A stretch of DNA of 9,702 nt from Holophagaceae bacterium (GTDB lineage Bacteria; Acidobacteriota; Holophagae; Holophagales; Holophagaceae), in contig PMJK01000122.1 of the NCBI GenBank assembly GCA_003158505.1, forward strand, positions 17,779 through 27,480, given 5' to 3'. A program made the translations under genes and the position numbers. Below, piece after piece: positions 1-6,550 of the stretch (position 1 is its first letter; the number at the start of each line of letters is the position of its first letter). The notes beneath the pieces were generated by a model, which saw only the letters and a list, made by a program, of their open reading frames with translations, had not been told where the DNA came from and did not search any database.

Positions 1-157
1 CCGCACCTACAACTTCCCCCAGGGCCGCGTCACCGACCATCGGGTGGGCGTCACCATCCACCAGATCGACAGCTTCATGGGAGGGCTCATCGAGCCGATC
101 ATCGAGCCGCTGAGGGCCGCCTTCGAGGCCGAGCGGCTGCAGGCGCTGGAAGCTTGA
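1..157 (+). CDS. prfA: Peptide chain release factor 1 (RF1), C-terminal end only
   Basis: This is the last 51 codons of a gene entering from the left, read in the frame starting at base 2 and ending at TGA 155-157. RF1 recognises UAA and UAG stop codons in the ribosomal A site and triggers peptide release. The visible part begins RTYNFPQGRVTDHR, a stretch highly conserved in RF1 just after the GGQ domain; RF2 has a different sequence here. It continues through the IDSFMGG and LIEPIIEPL segments typical of the RF1 C-terminus. The catalytic GGQ loop and the anticodon-like tripeptide lie outside the window. The stop is followed immediately by a heptamer-repeat palindrome, and the next gene, hrcA, is about 185 bp away, so the two are probably separate transcription units. 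Confidence 0.93.
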   Translation, partial: RTYNFPQGRVTDHRVGVTIHQIDSFMGGLIEPIIEPLRAAFEAERLQALEA

Positions 158-158
158 T

Positions 159-264
159 GGGCTGTGGGCAGTAGGCTGTGGGCTGTAGAAAAAGCAACAC
201 GCACCCAGGCCCGAGTGGGTTGGTATTTTCATTCCAGCAGCCTATGGCCCACGGCCCACAGCCT
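159..264. repeat. Imperfect palindrome built from inverted GGGCTGT-type heptamer arrays
   Basis: The left arm holds four tandem 7-bp units at 159-186 (GGGCTGT, GGGCAGT, AGGCTGT, GGGCTGT). The right arm, 237-264, holds the same unit type in reverse orientation. The outermost arms, GGCTGTGGGC (160-169) and GCCCACAGCC (254-263), are a perfect 10-bp inverted repeat; extended to 29 positions, 23 can pair. Inside are further nested pairs, GAAAA 188-192 with TTTTC 226-230 and ACCCA 203-207 with TGGGT 216-220, so the whole element could fold as one long hairpin. No T-tract follows, so it is not a standard intrinsic terminator, although it could act as one or protect the prfA mRNA 3' end. It resembles dispersed intergenic palindromic repeats (REP or MITE-like), but only one copy is in the window. 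Confidence 0.7.
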
Positions 265-303
265 TCATTCCTGATCGTCCTCCGCTCGTGGAGATGAGTG
301 CGC

Positions 304-323
304 ATGCCGTATAGTTATGGCAT
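304..323 (+). promoter_or_regulatory. Putative hrcA promoter -10 box inside an inverted repeat
   Basis: TATAGT at 310-315 matches the sigma-70 -10 consensus at 5 of 6 positions and would start transcription around 321-323, leaving a leader of about 20 nt before the preferred hrcA ATG at 343. No convincing -35 hexamer lies 16-18 bp upstream. The box is enclosed by a perfect 5-bp inverted repeat, ATGCC (304-308) and GGCAT (319-323), separated by 10 bp, which is a plausible repressor-site geometry but short enough to arise by chance. A partial CIRCE-like right half-site (GAGTGC, 296-301) lies just upstream. Confidence 0.4.
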
Positions 324-342
324 CCCCGAAGGGATCCCTCTG

Positions 343-1392
343 ATGGCCCACCCCCACCTCAATCCCCGCGGCGAATCGGTGTTACGCACCCTCATCGAGA
401 CCTACCTTGAGGAAGGCGAACCCGTGGGTTCGCGGCTTCTGGCCAAACGCAATCCCGAAGCCCTGTCCAGCGCCACCATCCGGAACGTGCTGTCGGATCT
501 GGAGGATGAGTCCATGGTGGCCCAGCCGCACACCTCGGCGGGCCGCATTCCCACGGAACGTGCCTACCGCTATTACGTGGACCGGTGGCTCGACACTATG
601 TTGCCGGATCCCGACGTGGAAGGGCGGCTTTCCGTAACTCTGGACGGCCTGGACCTGGACCCCGAGTCCTGGGCCCGCCACGCCAGCCGGACCCTGGCCG
701 AAGTCATGGGTGGTGTCTGCGTGGCCCTGCCCCTCCCCTTCACCCAAAGTCGACTGGTTCGGCTGGAATTCGTTCCCGTGGGACCGGGCCGGCTGGTGGC
801 GGTCTGGGTGGGCAGCCTGGGTGAGGTGGAGCACCGTCTCATGGAGAATCCCTGGAATCATTCCGAGACCGTCTTGACTGAGCTCGGGAACTACGCCACC
901 GAACAATTCGCGGGCCTGACCCTGGTGGAGATGCGGTCGCGGCTCCTCAACGCGCTCAAAGTGGGCGCTCTGGAAGGGGAATCCATCCGCCTCCGGCTTC
1001 AGGAGCTGGCTGCACGATGGCCAGTGAACCCCGGTGCTGCCGATCCGCCCGTGCTGGTTTCCGGCCTGGGTCGACTGGGCGGATTGCCCGAATTCGAGGA
1101 CGTGGCCAGGTTCCGGGATCTGGTGGGCGCCTTTGAGGAACACGGAAGGTTGGCCCGCCTCCTGAATGCCTTTGCAAGCCGGGCTTCCGAGGACGTCCAG
1201 TTGCTCCTCGGCACCGAAAATCCGTATTTCGAAGCCTGGCCTCTGGCCACGGCGGTGAGGACTGTGGCCCTTGGTCCCGCAGGTTTTGTCACCTTTGCCT
1301 TGATGGGTCCGCTCCGTATGGACTACGGCCGCGTCATGGGCGGATTGCGATGGTGGTCGCGGCAGGTCCAGAATCGGCAGGAACGATCCTAA
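343..1392 (+). CDS. hrcA: Heat-inducible transcription repressor HrcA
   Basis: HrcA is the repressor of class I heat-shock genes. In the known family it binds the CIRCE operator and needs GroEL to fold, linking chaperone supply to gene expression. The N-terminal winged helix shows SSATIRNVLSDLE followed by QPHTSAGRIPTERAYRYYVD, both family hallmarks. The C-terminus has ENPYFEAWPLAT and GPLRMDYGRVM, matching the conserved end of HrcA. I chose ATG 343 (349 aa, within the usual HrcA length) because GAAGGGA at 328-334 is a suitably spaced ribosome site, a -10 box ends at 315, and codons between the upstream in-frame GTG (298) and 343 include tat, agt and cct, unlike the GC-ending codons after 343. 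The GTG start would add 15 residues. It is first in the hrcA-grpE-dnaK-dnaJ cluster. The middle third is divergent from well-known HrcA proteins. Confidence 0.93.
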   Translation: MAHPHLNPRGESVLRTLIETYLEEGEPVGSRLLAKRNPEALSSATIRNVLSDLEDESMVAQPHTSAGRIPTERAYRYYVDRWLDTMLPDPDVEGRLSVTLDGLDLDPESWARHASRTLAEVMGGVCVALPLPFTQSRLVRLEFVPVGPGRLVAVWVGSLGEVEHRLMENPWNHSETVLTELGNYATEQFAGLTLVEMRSRLLNALKVGALEGESIRLRLQELAARWPVNPGAADPPVLVSGLGRLGGLPEFEDVARFRDLVGAFEEHGRLARLLNAFASRASEDVQLLLGTENPYFEAWPLATAVRTVALGPAGFVTFALMGPLRMDYGRVMGGLRWWSRQVQNRQERS

Positions 1393-1399
1393 GGCCTTA

Positions 1400-1443
1400 T
1401 TACCCAGGTACCGCCCTTAGGCTTATACTGCCACGATGCCTAG
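1400..1443 (+). promoter_or_regulatory. Putative internal promoter ahead of grpE, with flanking inverted repeat
   Basis: TATACT at 1424-1429 is a good -10 match (5 of 6). The only -35 candidate is a weak TTACCC at 1400-1405, 18 bp upstream. Transcription would begin near 1435-1437, which is incompatible with normal initiation at ATG 1436 but fits a start at ATG 1502. A perfect 5-bp inverted repeat, TAGGC (1418-1422) and GCCTA (1438-1442), brackets the -10 box and the predicted start point. It does not resemble CIRCE. The call rests on sequence match only. Confidence 0.35.
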
Positions 1444-1485
1444 AGATACCCCCCGACCTCCTGATGCCCCATCCAATCCCCCATC

Positions 1486-1492
1486 AGGGGAG
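1486..1492 (+). promoter_or_regulatory. Ribosome binding site that decides the grpE start
   Basis: AGGGGAG lies 9 nt before ATG 1502. A second purine-rich run, AGGAGGA (1494-1500), is only 1-2 nt from the ATG and probably too close to be used alone. No Shine-Dalgarno sequence precedes the alternative ATG at 1436. Confidence 0.55.
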
Positions 1493-1501
1493 CAGGAGGA
1501 C

Positions 1502-2119
1502 ATGGTCGACCTCAACCTGGACGAACCGCTTGAAGGCGACCTCCAGGCCGTCGCGGATGAGGTGGCCTCGGAATACCGAACGCAAGCATTCACCGAGACG
1601 GAACTCCCCGATTCCCCCCCCATTGGGCTGACAGGAAAAGTGGACCTGGAGACGGCGCTCACCGAAGCCGAACACCAGATGGAGGAGCTGCTTCGCCGCG
1701 AGGCGGAACTGATGGACCATCAGCGCCGGTTGGCGGCGGACTTCAACAACTTCCGCAACCGCGCCCAGCGTGACATCGCCCTCGCGGTGGAACAGGCCGA
1801 GCGGAAAATCTTCCTGGAACTCCTGCCGGTGCTGGACAACTTCGAACGGAGTCTGGGGGCCACCTATCCGGACGTGGATGATTTCCGCTCGGGGGTCGAG
1901 CTCATCCGCAAGCAGTTTCTGGAGGCACTGCGCAGGCTCAGTGTCGAGCAGCTCCCCCTCCATGTGGGCGATCCATTCGATGCCCTCCACGCAGAGGCAC
2001 TCACGACCTACACCGACCCGAACCTTCCGGACGGTTCGGTGGCGGCCATCTACGAACAGGGGTTCAACCTCAAGGGCCAGCTCCTTCGGGCTGCCCGGGT
2101 GGTGGTGAACAGGCTCTAA
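1502..2119 (+). CDS. grpE: Nucleotide exchange factor GrpE (Hsp70 co-chaperone)
   Basis: GrpE is a dimer that opens the DnaK nucleotide-binding cleft to release ADP, resetting the chaperone cycle; in several species its long helices also act as a thermosensor. A long helical segment is seen in the first half (alternating Glu/Leu/Arg around EHQMEELLRREAELMDHQRR), followed by the family signature ADFNNFRNRAQRD and FLELLPVLDNFERSL. The C-terminal beta-rich head shows the FDALHAEA and GSVAAIYEQGF segments and ends ARVVVNRL, as expected. ATG 1502 gives 205 aa, near the usual size. An in-frame ATG at 1436 would add 22 residues, but that stretch is proline-rich, uses many A/T-ending codons (aga, cga, cct, cca, tca) unlike the rest of the gene, lacks a ribosome site and coincides with the predicted transcription start. 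It lies 109 bp after hrcA. Confidence 0.93.
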   Translation: MVDLNLDEPLEGDLQAVADEVASEYRTQAFTETELPDSPPIGLTGKVDLETALTEAEHQMEELLRREAELMDHQRRLAADFNNFRNRAQRDIALAVEQAERKIFLELLPVLDNFERSLGATYPDVDDFRSGVELIRKQFLEALRRLSVEQLPLHVGDPFDALHAEALTTYTDPNLPDGSVAAIYEQGFNLKGQLLRAARVVVNRL

Positions 2120-2165
2120 GGATATCGAGTGACGCACTGCCTGGATCCTGGAAAATCCCAGCCAA

Positions 2166-2209
2166 CTCCAACGCTTGTGTTGGAGGCATGACCAAGAAGT
2201 CAGTACGAT
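2166..2209 (+). promoter_or_regulatory. Putative dnaK promoter with an inverted repeat over the -35 box
   Basis: A perfect 7-bp inverted repeat, CTCCAAC (2166-2172) and GTTGGAG (2179-2185), is separated by 6 bp. Its right arm overlaps a possible -35 element TTGGAG (2180-2185), with TACGAT (2204-2209, 4 of 6) as the -10 after an 18-bp spacer. Transcription would start near 2216, followed by GGAG (2228-2231) placed 8 nt before the dnaK ATG. No T-run follows the repeat, so it is not a rho-independent terminator. It could be an operator, or an RNA hairpin in transcripts reading through from hrcA-grpE. Arm length, spacing and sequence do not fit CIRCE. Confidence 0.4.
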
Positions 2210-2239
2210 GAAAGCCGCGACCCCCTCGGAGTTCCACCC

Positions 2240-4102
2240 ATGGCAGGCAAACTGATCGGCATCGACCTGGGCACGACCAACAGTTGCGTCTGCGTGATGG
2301 AGGGCGGCGATTCCCGCATCATTCCCAACCGCGAGGGCAGCCGCACCACGCCTTCTGTGGTGGCCTTCACCGACAAGGGAGATGTGCTCGTGGGGCACAT
2401 CGCCAAGCGGCAGGCCGTAACCAATCCCCAGCGCACCCTGTTTGCCGTGAAGCGGCTCATCGGCCAGCGGTTCCAGTCACCCAAAGTGCAGGAGGCGGTC
2501 ACCCGGCTCCCCTTTCCCGTGGTGGCGGCTCCCAACGGTGACGCATGGCTCCGTGTGGGTGAACGGGACTATGCTCCTCCTGAAGTTTCCGCCATCGTCC
2601 TCCGCTCCCTGAAACAGGCGGCCGAGGCCTTCCTCCACGAAGAAGTATCGGATGCCGTCATCACCGTCCCGGCATATTTTGACGATGCCCAACGCCAGGC
2701 CACCAAGGACGCGGGCAAGATCGCAGGCTTGAACGTCCAGCGCATCATCAACGAGCCTACGGCCGCGGCCTTGGCCTACGGGTTCAATAAGAAGGGCGTC
2801 AAACAGATCCTGGGCATCTATGATTTCGGCGGTGGCACGGTCGATTTCACCCTCATGGAGATGAACGACGGCGTCTTCGAGGTACTGGCCACCAGCGGTG
2901 ACACCTTCCTCGGCGGCGAGGACATCGACCAGGCCATCCAGAACTGGCTGGTCCAGCAGTTCCGTGAGAAGACTGGCATCGACCTTTCCAGCGATCGCAT
3001 GGCCCTCCAGCGCCTCAAGGAAGCCAGCGAGAAGGCCAAATGCGAACTCTCCACACTGGATCGCGTCGAGATCCGACTGCCCTTCATCGCCCAGGGAACC
3101 AGCGGACCCCAGCACCTGGAGGCCACCCTCACCCGTGAGCAGTTGGAAGAAATGGTCAAGGATCTTGTCGATCTGACCCTCATCCCCATCAAGGATGCGC
3201 TTGAGCAGGGCGGCAAGACCCCCAAACAGGTGGACGAGATCATTCTGGTCGGCGGCCAGACGCGGATGCCGCTCGTGCAGCGGCTGGTTCGGGACTTCTT
3301 CGGCAAGGAACCGAACCGGGCCATCAATCCTGATGAAGTGGTGGCCCTCGGTGCCTCCATCCAGGGTGCCGTCCTGAGGGGAGACGTCAAGGATCTGGTA
3401 CTTTTGGACGTCACCCCGCTCTCGCTGGGAATCGAGACCCAGGGCGGCGGCTTCGTGAAGATCATCAAGCGGAATGCCACCATCCCCATCCGGGATGCCC
3501 GCACCTTCACCACCGTCTCTGACAATCAGAGCCGGGTGGAAATCCACGTGCTCCAGGGCGAACGCGAGCTGGCCGAGCACAACAAGAGCCTGAGCCGGTT
3601 CGATCTCATCAACCTCCCGCCCCTGCCCAAGGGGGTACCGCAGATCGAGGTCACCTTTGACATCGATTCCAATGGCATCGTGAAGGTTTCGGCCCGCGAC
3701 CTCATGACCGGGCTGGAACAGAGCATGAGCATCCGACCCAGTTCGGGCCTTTCCGAGCTGGAGATCCAGCGCATGATCCGCGAGGCCCTGGCCAATGCGG
3801 AAACCGACGTGAAGAAGCGGGATGCCCTGAAATACATGGCCTCTGCGGAGGGGTTGATCTTCTCCTGTGACAAGAGCTTCATCGAATGCGGGAAGTACCT
3901 TTCGGATGAGCAGCAGTCCTTTGTGAGGGATGTGCTCTCCAGGGCCCGGCAGGCGGTGGCAGCCCAGGATGCCGAAGCCTTGCGCGCCTGTGAGGGCCAG
4001 CTGCTGGAGGCGCAAAACCTTCTAACGGACGCTGTCCTGGCTGCCAGCGAAGCGATGATGGCCTCGCTGGATGGTGAAGACGAAGCGGCTCCACCCAATT
4101 AG
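2240..4102 (+). CDS. dnaK: Chaperone protein DnaK (Hsp70)
   Basis: DnaK is the ATP-dependent cytoplasmic Hsp70 that binds exposed hydrophobic peptide stretches, working with DnaJ and GrpE, both encoded alongside. The ATPase domain shows DLGTTNS (9-15), AVITVPAYFDDAQRQATKDA, RIINEPTAAALAYG, the second phosphate loop DFGGGTVDF (195-203) and VGGQTRMP (337-344). The substrate-binding domain starts at DVTPLSLGIET (from residue 390), followed by a helical lid. The key Asp/Gly/Thr residues of the phosphate loops are kept, but the second loop differs from the usual DLGGGTFDV. At 620 aa it is slightly short: it ends in DGEDEAAPPN without the usual EEVD-like acidic tail. It carries six cysteines, three of them in the lid, more than the single one in E. 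coli DnaK as I recall it. ATG 2240 has GGAG 8 nt upstream. Confidence 0.97.
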   Translation: MAGKLIGIDLGTTNSCVCVMEGGDSRIIPNREGSRTTPSVVAFTDKGDVLVGHIAKRQAVTNPQRTLFAVKRLIGQRFQSPKVQEAVTRLPFPVVAAPNGDAWLRVGERDYAPPEVSAIVLRSLKQAAEAFLHEEVSDAVITVPAYFDDAQRQATKDAGKIAGLNVQRIINEPTAAALAYGFNKKGVKQILGIYDFGGGTVDFTLMEMNDGVFEVLATSGDTFLGGEDIDQAIQNWLVQQFREKTGIDLSSDRMALQRLKEASEKAKCELSTLDRVEIRLPFIAQGTSGPQHLEATLTREQLEEMVKDLVDLTLIPIKDALEQGGKTPKQVDEIILVGGQTRMPLVQRLVRDFFGKEPNRAINPDEVVALGASIQGAVLRGDVKDLVLLDVTPLSLGIETQGGGFVKIIKRNATIPIRDARTFTTVSDNQSRVEIHVLQGERELAEHNKSLSRFDLINLPPLPKGVPQIEVTFDIDSNGIVKVSARDLMTGLEQSMSIRPSSGLSELEIQRMIREALANAETDVKKRDALKYMASAEGLIFSCDKSFIECGKYLSDEQQSFVRDVLSRARQAVAAQDAEALRACEGQLLEAQNLLTDAVLAASEAMMASLDGEDEAAPPN

Positions 4103-4118
4103 TCTGCGGCTTCATCGG

Positions 4119-4140
4119 CTATCCTGGAAGTTCAGGATGG
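4119..4140 (+). promoter_or_regulatory. Hairpin that would sequester the dnaJ Shine-Dalgarno
   Basis: ATCCTG (4121-4126) and CAGGAT (4133-4138) are perfect inverted arms around a 6-nt loop (GAAGTT). In RNA the stem extends by a U-G and a C-G pair to 4119-4140, 8 bp in all. The only good Shine-Dalgarno for dnaJ, AGGA at 4134-4137, lies wholly in the 3' arm, 4 nt before ATG 4142 (7 nt before ATG 4145). A weak stem hiding the ribosome site of a heat-shock gene is the basic design of an RNA thermometer, but function here is inference. Confidence 0.45.
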
Positions 4141-4141
4141 G

Positions 4142-5308
4142 ATGATGAAACGCGACTACTACGAAGTGCTCGGTGTCTCGAAGGAGGCCGGGGCCGATGA
4201 GCTGAAGAAGGCCTACCGCAAGCTGGCCATGGAACTGCATCCCGACCGCAACCCCGGGAACAAGGAGGCGGAAGAGAAGTTCAAGGAAGCTGCCGAAGCC
4301 TACAGCGTGCTGTCGGACCCCGAGAAGCGGAAGGTCTATGACCAGTTCGGCCACGCCGGCCTGGGCGGCGCGGGAGGGGGCGGGCAGCAGTTCCAGTTCG
4401 ATCCAAACCAGTTTGCGGACTTCGAGGACATCCTGGGCAGTTTCTTCGGAGGCGGTCTTTTCGGCGACCTCTTCGGAGGTGGCCGCCGTAGGTCCTCGGG
4501 CGAGGAGCGGGGTGCCGACCTTCAGTACAACCTCAAGCTCAGCTTCCACGATGCGATCTTTGGAAAGGACTCGGTGGAGCTGTCCATTCCCCGCCTCGAG
4601 GCCTGTGACACCTGCCACGGATCCGGCTGCGAGGCTGGATCCCGACCCGAGACCTGCCCCCAATGTCGAGGTGCGGGGCAGGTGGCCATGCGCCAGGGCT
4701 TTTTCCAGATGCTCGCCCCCTGCCCGCGCTGTGAAGGGCGGGGCCGCATCATTCCCAAACCCTGCCGCACCTGCCATGGCGAGGGACGGATCCACCGGAA
4801 ATCCAAGGTCAGCTTCAAGGTGCCTGCGGGAGTGGACCGCGGGACGCGGCTCCGGCTCCAGAACCAGGGCGAGGCGGGCCGTTTCGGCGGCCGCACCGGC
4901 GATCTATACGTGGTCTTCGACGTGGAGCCGGATTCCCGCTATGAACGAGACGGCAGCGACCTGCACCGGCGGCTGGAGGTTCACTGGCCCCTGCTGGTGA
5001 CCGGCGGAACCCTCGCGGTGGAGACGCCCTACGGCTCCGACCATGTGAAGCTGGCCGCGGGCACCCCCGCAGACCACGTCGTGAAACTGGTGAACGCCGG
5101 GGTCCCCCGGTTACAGGGCGGCGGTCGGGGTGATCTCTACCTGCATCTCCGAGTGGCCGTTCCGAAATCCCTGAACGCTGAACAGCGCCAGCTCGTCGAG
5201 CAGCTTCGTCACAGTCTCGAGGGTGATTCTGTCGAGGCTGATGAGGAAGGCTTCCTCGCCAAGGTGTTCGGATCCGACAAAGGCGGGAAAAAGAAGAAGC
5301 GGAAGTAG
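4142..5308 (+). CDS. dnaJ: Chaperone protein DnaJ (Hsp40)
   Basis: DnaJ delivers substrates to DnaK and stimulates its ATPase. Order of domains: J domain 1-70 with the essential HPD at 33-35 inside the YRKLAMELHPDRNPGNKEAE context; a Gly/Phe-rich linker at about 74-118 (FFGGGLFGDLFGGG); a zinc-binding domain with four CxxC pairs at C155/C158, C172/C175, C194/C197 and C208/C211, each followed by a G-rich motif; then C-terminal beta domains to about 345 and a dimerisation region. All four zinc motifs are intact, so this is a canonical type I DnaJ of normal length (388 aa). The tail ends in a lysine/arginine-rich run (KKKKRK), less usual. The start is ATG 4142 or the adjacent ATG 4145, which has better ribosome-site spacing. 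It lies 39 nt after dnaK and probably shares its transcript. Confidence 0.97.
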   Translation: MMKRDYYEVLGVSKEAGADELKKAYRKLAMELHPDRNPGNKEAEEKFKEAAEAYSVLSDPEKRKVYDQFGHAGLGGAGGGGQQFQFDPNQFADFEDILGSFFGGGLFGDLFGGGRRRSSGEERGADLQYNLKLSFHDAIFGKDSVELSIPRLEACDTCHGSGCEAGSRPETCPQCRGAGQVAMRQGFFQMLAPCPRCEGRGRIIPKPCRTCHGEGRIHRKSKVSFKVPAGVDRGTRLRLQNQGEAGRFGGRTGDLYVVFDVEPDSRYERDGSDLHRRLEVHWPLLVTGGTLAVETPYGSDHVKLAAGTPADHVVKLVNAGVPRLQGGGRGDLYLHLRVAVPKSLNAEQRQLVEQLRHSLEGDSVEADEEGFLAKVFGSDKGGKKKKRK

Positions 5309-5333
5309 GGATTAAGAGCTTGTCCGTGAATTT

Positions 5334-6506
5334 TCAGACCCTCGCCCGGTCTCCCGCCACCACCACCCGGCCCTTGCCTTCGCGTTTGGCGCGCAGCAGG
5401 GCACGGTCGGCCTGTACGATGAGATGGCTGGCGCCATCGGCATGTTCGGGGAAGGCTGCGACCCCGGCACTGAGGGATACGGGGAGGCGGACCGTACCCA
5501 GATCCAGGGGCTGGTCACGCAGCAGCTGGAGGAGACGCTCTCCCATCTTCCGGGCGCCCTGGGCGGTGGTGCGCGGCAAGAGGATGCAGAACTCGTCGCC
5601 GCCATAGCGGTAGAGGCGGTCATGGGCGCGGCACAGCCGCTGGGCGGTGTTGGCCACGGATTCCAGCAGAAAGCTGCCCACGGGATGGCCATGGCTGGTG
5701 TTCACGCGCTTGAGGTCGTCCACGTCAAGGAAGAGCAGAGCCAGGGGTTCCGACTTGGTCGCGGCAGACCGCACAGCCTGTGGCAGTTCAGCCTCCAAAC
5801 AACGCCGATTCTGCGCCACGGTGAGATCGTCTTTGAAGGACAGGGCACGGCTCTCCTCCAGTTGCCAGGCATTGAGCAGCAGCGGTTCCATGTCATCGAA
5901 GCCCCGCAGGAACTGTTCCGGCGACTCCTTGGGATCGGCCAGGCGCAGGATGCCCAGCTGTCCGGATGGTGCCAAAAGAAAGGCTTCGCCCTGCCTCACG
6001 AGATCAGCTGCCTCCTGAGGAGGTAGGGGAGCCTCGGGAAAGGACCCATCTCCTGCCCGCTGATAGAAGACGTCGTCCCTGCGCAGCCAAATGGCTCCGC
6101 CACGGGCGCCGGAAAGCCGGATGGCGCGGTCCAGCACCAGGCGGAGCAGTTCGTCCAGGGAGGCCAGATGCATCATCTGACGCAGCCAGCCCTCACTGCC
6201 CAGGTCGCGCTGGCGCAGGTGCAGCAATGCCTCCCGCGCGGCTTCCAAGGGACGGTCCTGCAGGAGCACCCAGCCTGGTCTGAGGTTAAGCACTGCACTC
6301 ACTTCTTCCGGTTCCGCCTTCTCCACCCACCACAGGATCTCGGTCCCCTCCGCGGGGATCAGGCCAGGATCGGGGTGGTCGGCCACCAGTACCAGCGAGC
6401 CTGGACCAGGGCTTGGGATGATCTCCGTTCCCCATTCGGCGAGGGCCTCACGCAGCGCTTTCCCCCTGGCGGTGGGATGGACGTCCAACCAGTGAATGCG
6501 GGCCAT
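5334..6506 (-). CDS. GGDEF diguanylate cyclase with N-terminal sensory region
   Basis: It is predicted to make cyclic di-GMP from two GTP. Numbering from M1 at 6506 (390 aa), the GGDEF domain begins near DDLTVAQNRR (226-235), a variant of the usual DxLTGLxNR. It has the metal-binding DVD (261-263) within LFLDVDDLKRVN, the catalytic YGGDEF with GGDEF at 302-306, then SLSAGVAAFPEHA and ADRALLRAKREGKGRV. RAHD at 293-296 is an RxxD I-site exactly five residues before GGDEF, so product inhibition is expected. Residues about 110-220 look like a GAF-type sensor, and 1-100 alternate strands and helices like a degenerate receiver; both are inference. No membrane segment is evident. ATG 6506 is preferred because AGGGAG precedes it by 4 nt; ATG 6536 would add 10 residues with atypical codons. 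It lies 55 nt downstream of the unknown helical gene and convergent to dnaJ. Confidence 0.9.
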   Translation of the reverse strand: MARIHWLDVHPTARGKALREALAEWGTEIIPSPGPGSLVLVADHPDPGLIPAEGTEILWWVEKAEPEEVSAVLNLRPGWVLLQDRPLEAAREALLHLRQRDLGSEGWLRQMMHLASLDELLRLVLDRAIRLSGARGGAIWLRRDDVFYQRAGDGSFPEAPLPPQEAADLVRQGEAFLLAPSGQLGILRLADPKESPEQFLRGFDDMEPLLLNAWQLEESRALSFKDDLTVAQNRRCLEAELPQAVRSAATKSEPLALLFLDVDDLKRVNTSHGHPVGSFLLESVANTAQRLCRAHDRLYRYGGDEFCILLPRTTAQGARKMGERLLQLLRDQPLDLGTVRLPVSLSAGVAAFPEHADGASHLIVQADRALLRAKREGKGRVVVAGDRARV

Positions 6507-6550
6507 GGGGCTCCCTGATGGTGGACTCTTCGGCATGCGAGGGGGCTCCA

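Noticed and set aside
195..221. CIRCE-like GCACCC...GAGTG inside the heptamer palindrome
   Set aside because: Only about five of nine positions match in each half, and the spacer is 6 rather than 9 bp. It is better explained as the inner stem of the palindrome.
159..264. Short repeated units considered as a CRISPR array
   Set aside because: The units are 7 bp, directly adjacent and inverted, with no spacers of regular length and no cas genes nearby.
298..342. GTG 298 as the hrcA start
   Set aside because: Atypical codons, no good ribosome site, and a probable -10 box lying within this stretch; ATG 343 fits the family N-terminus better.
1484..2398. 304-codon open frame on the - strand across grpE and the start of dnaK
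   Set aside because: It overlaps two confidently identified genes, has no domain signature and would need to span their promoter region.
2477..4015. 512-codon open frame on the - strand opposite dnaK
   Set aside because: It is the mirror of a GC-biased real gene. The dnaK frame carries all Hsp70 motifs, and the antisense product shows no recognisable domain.
5309..5333. Terminator between the convergent dnaJ and cyclase genes
   Set aside because: The 25-bp gap has no GC-rich stem followed by a T-run on either strand.
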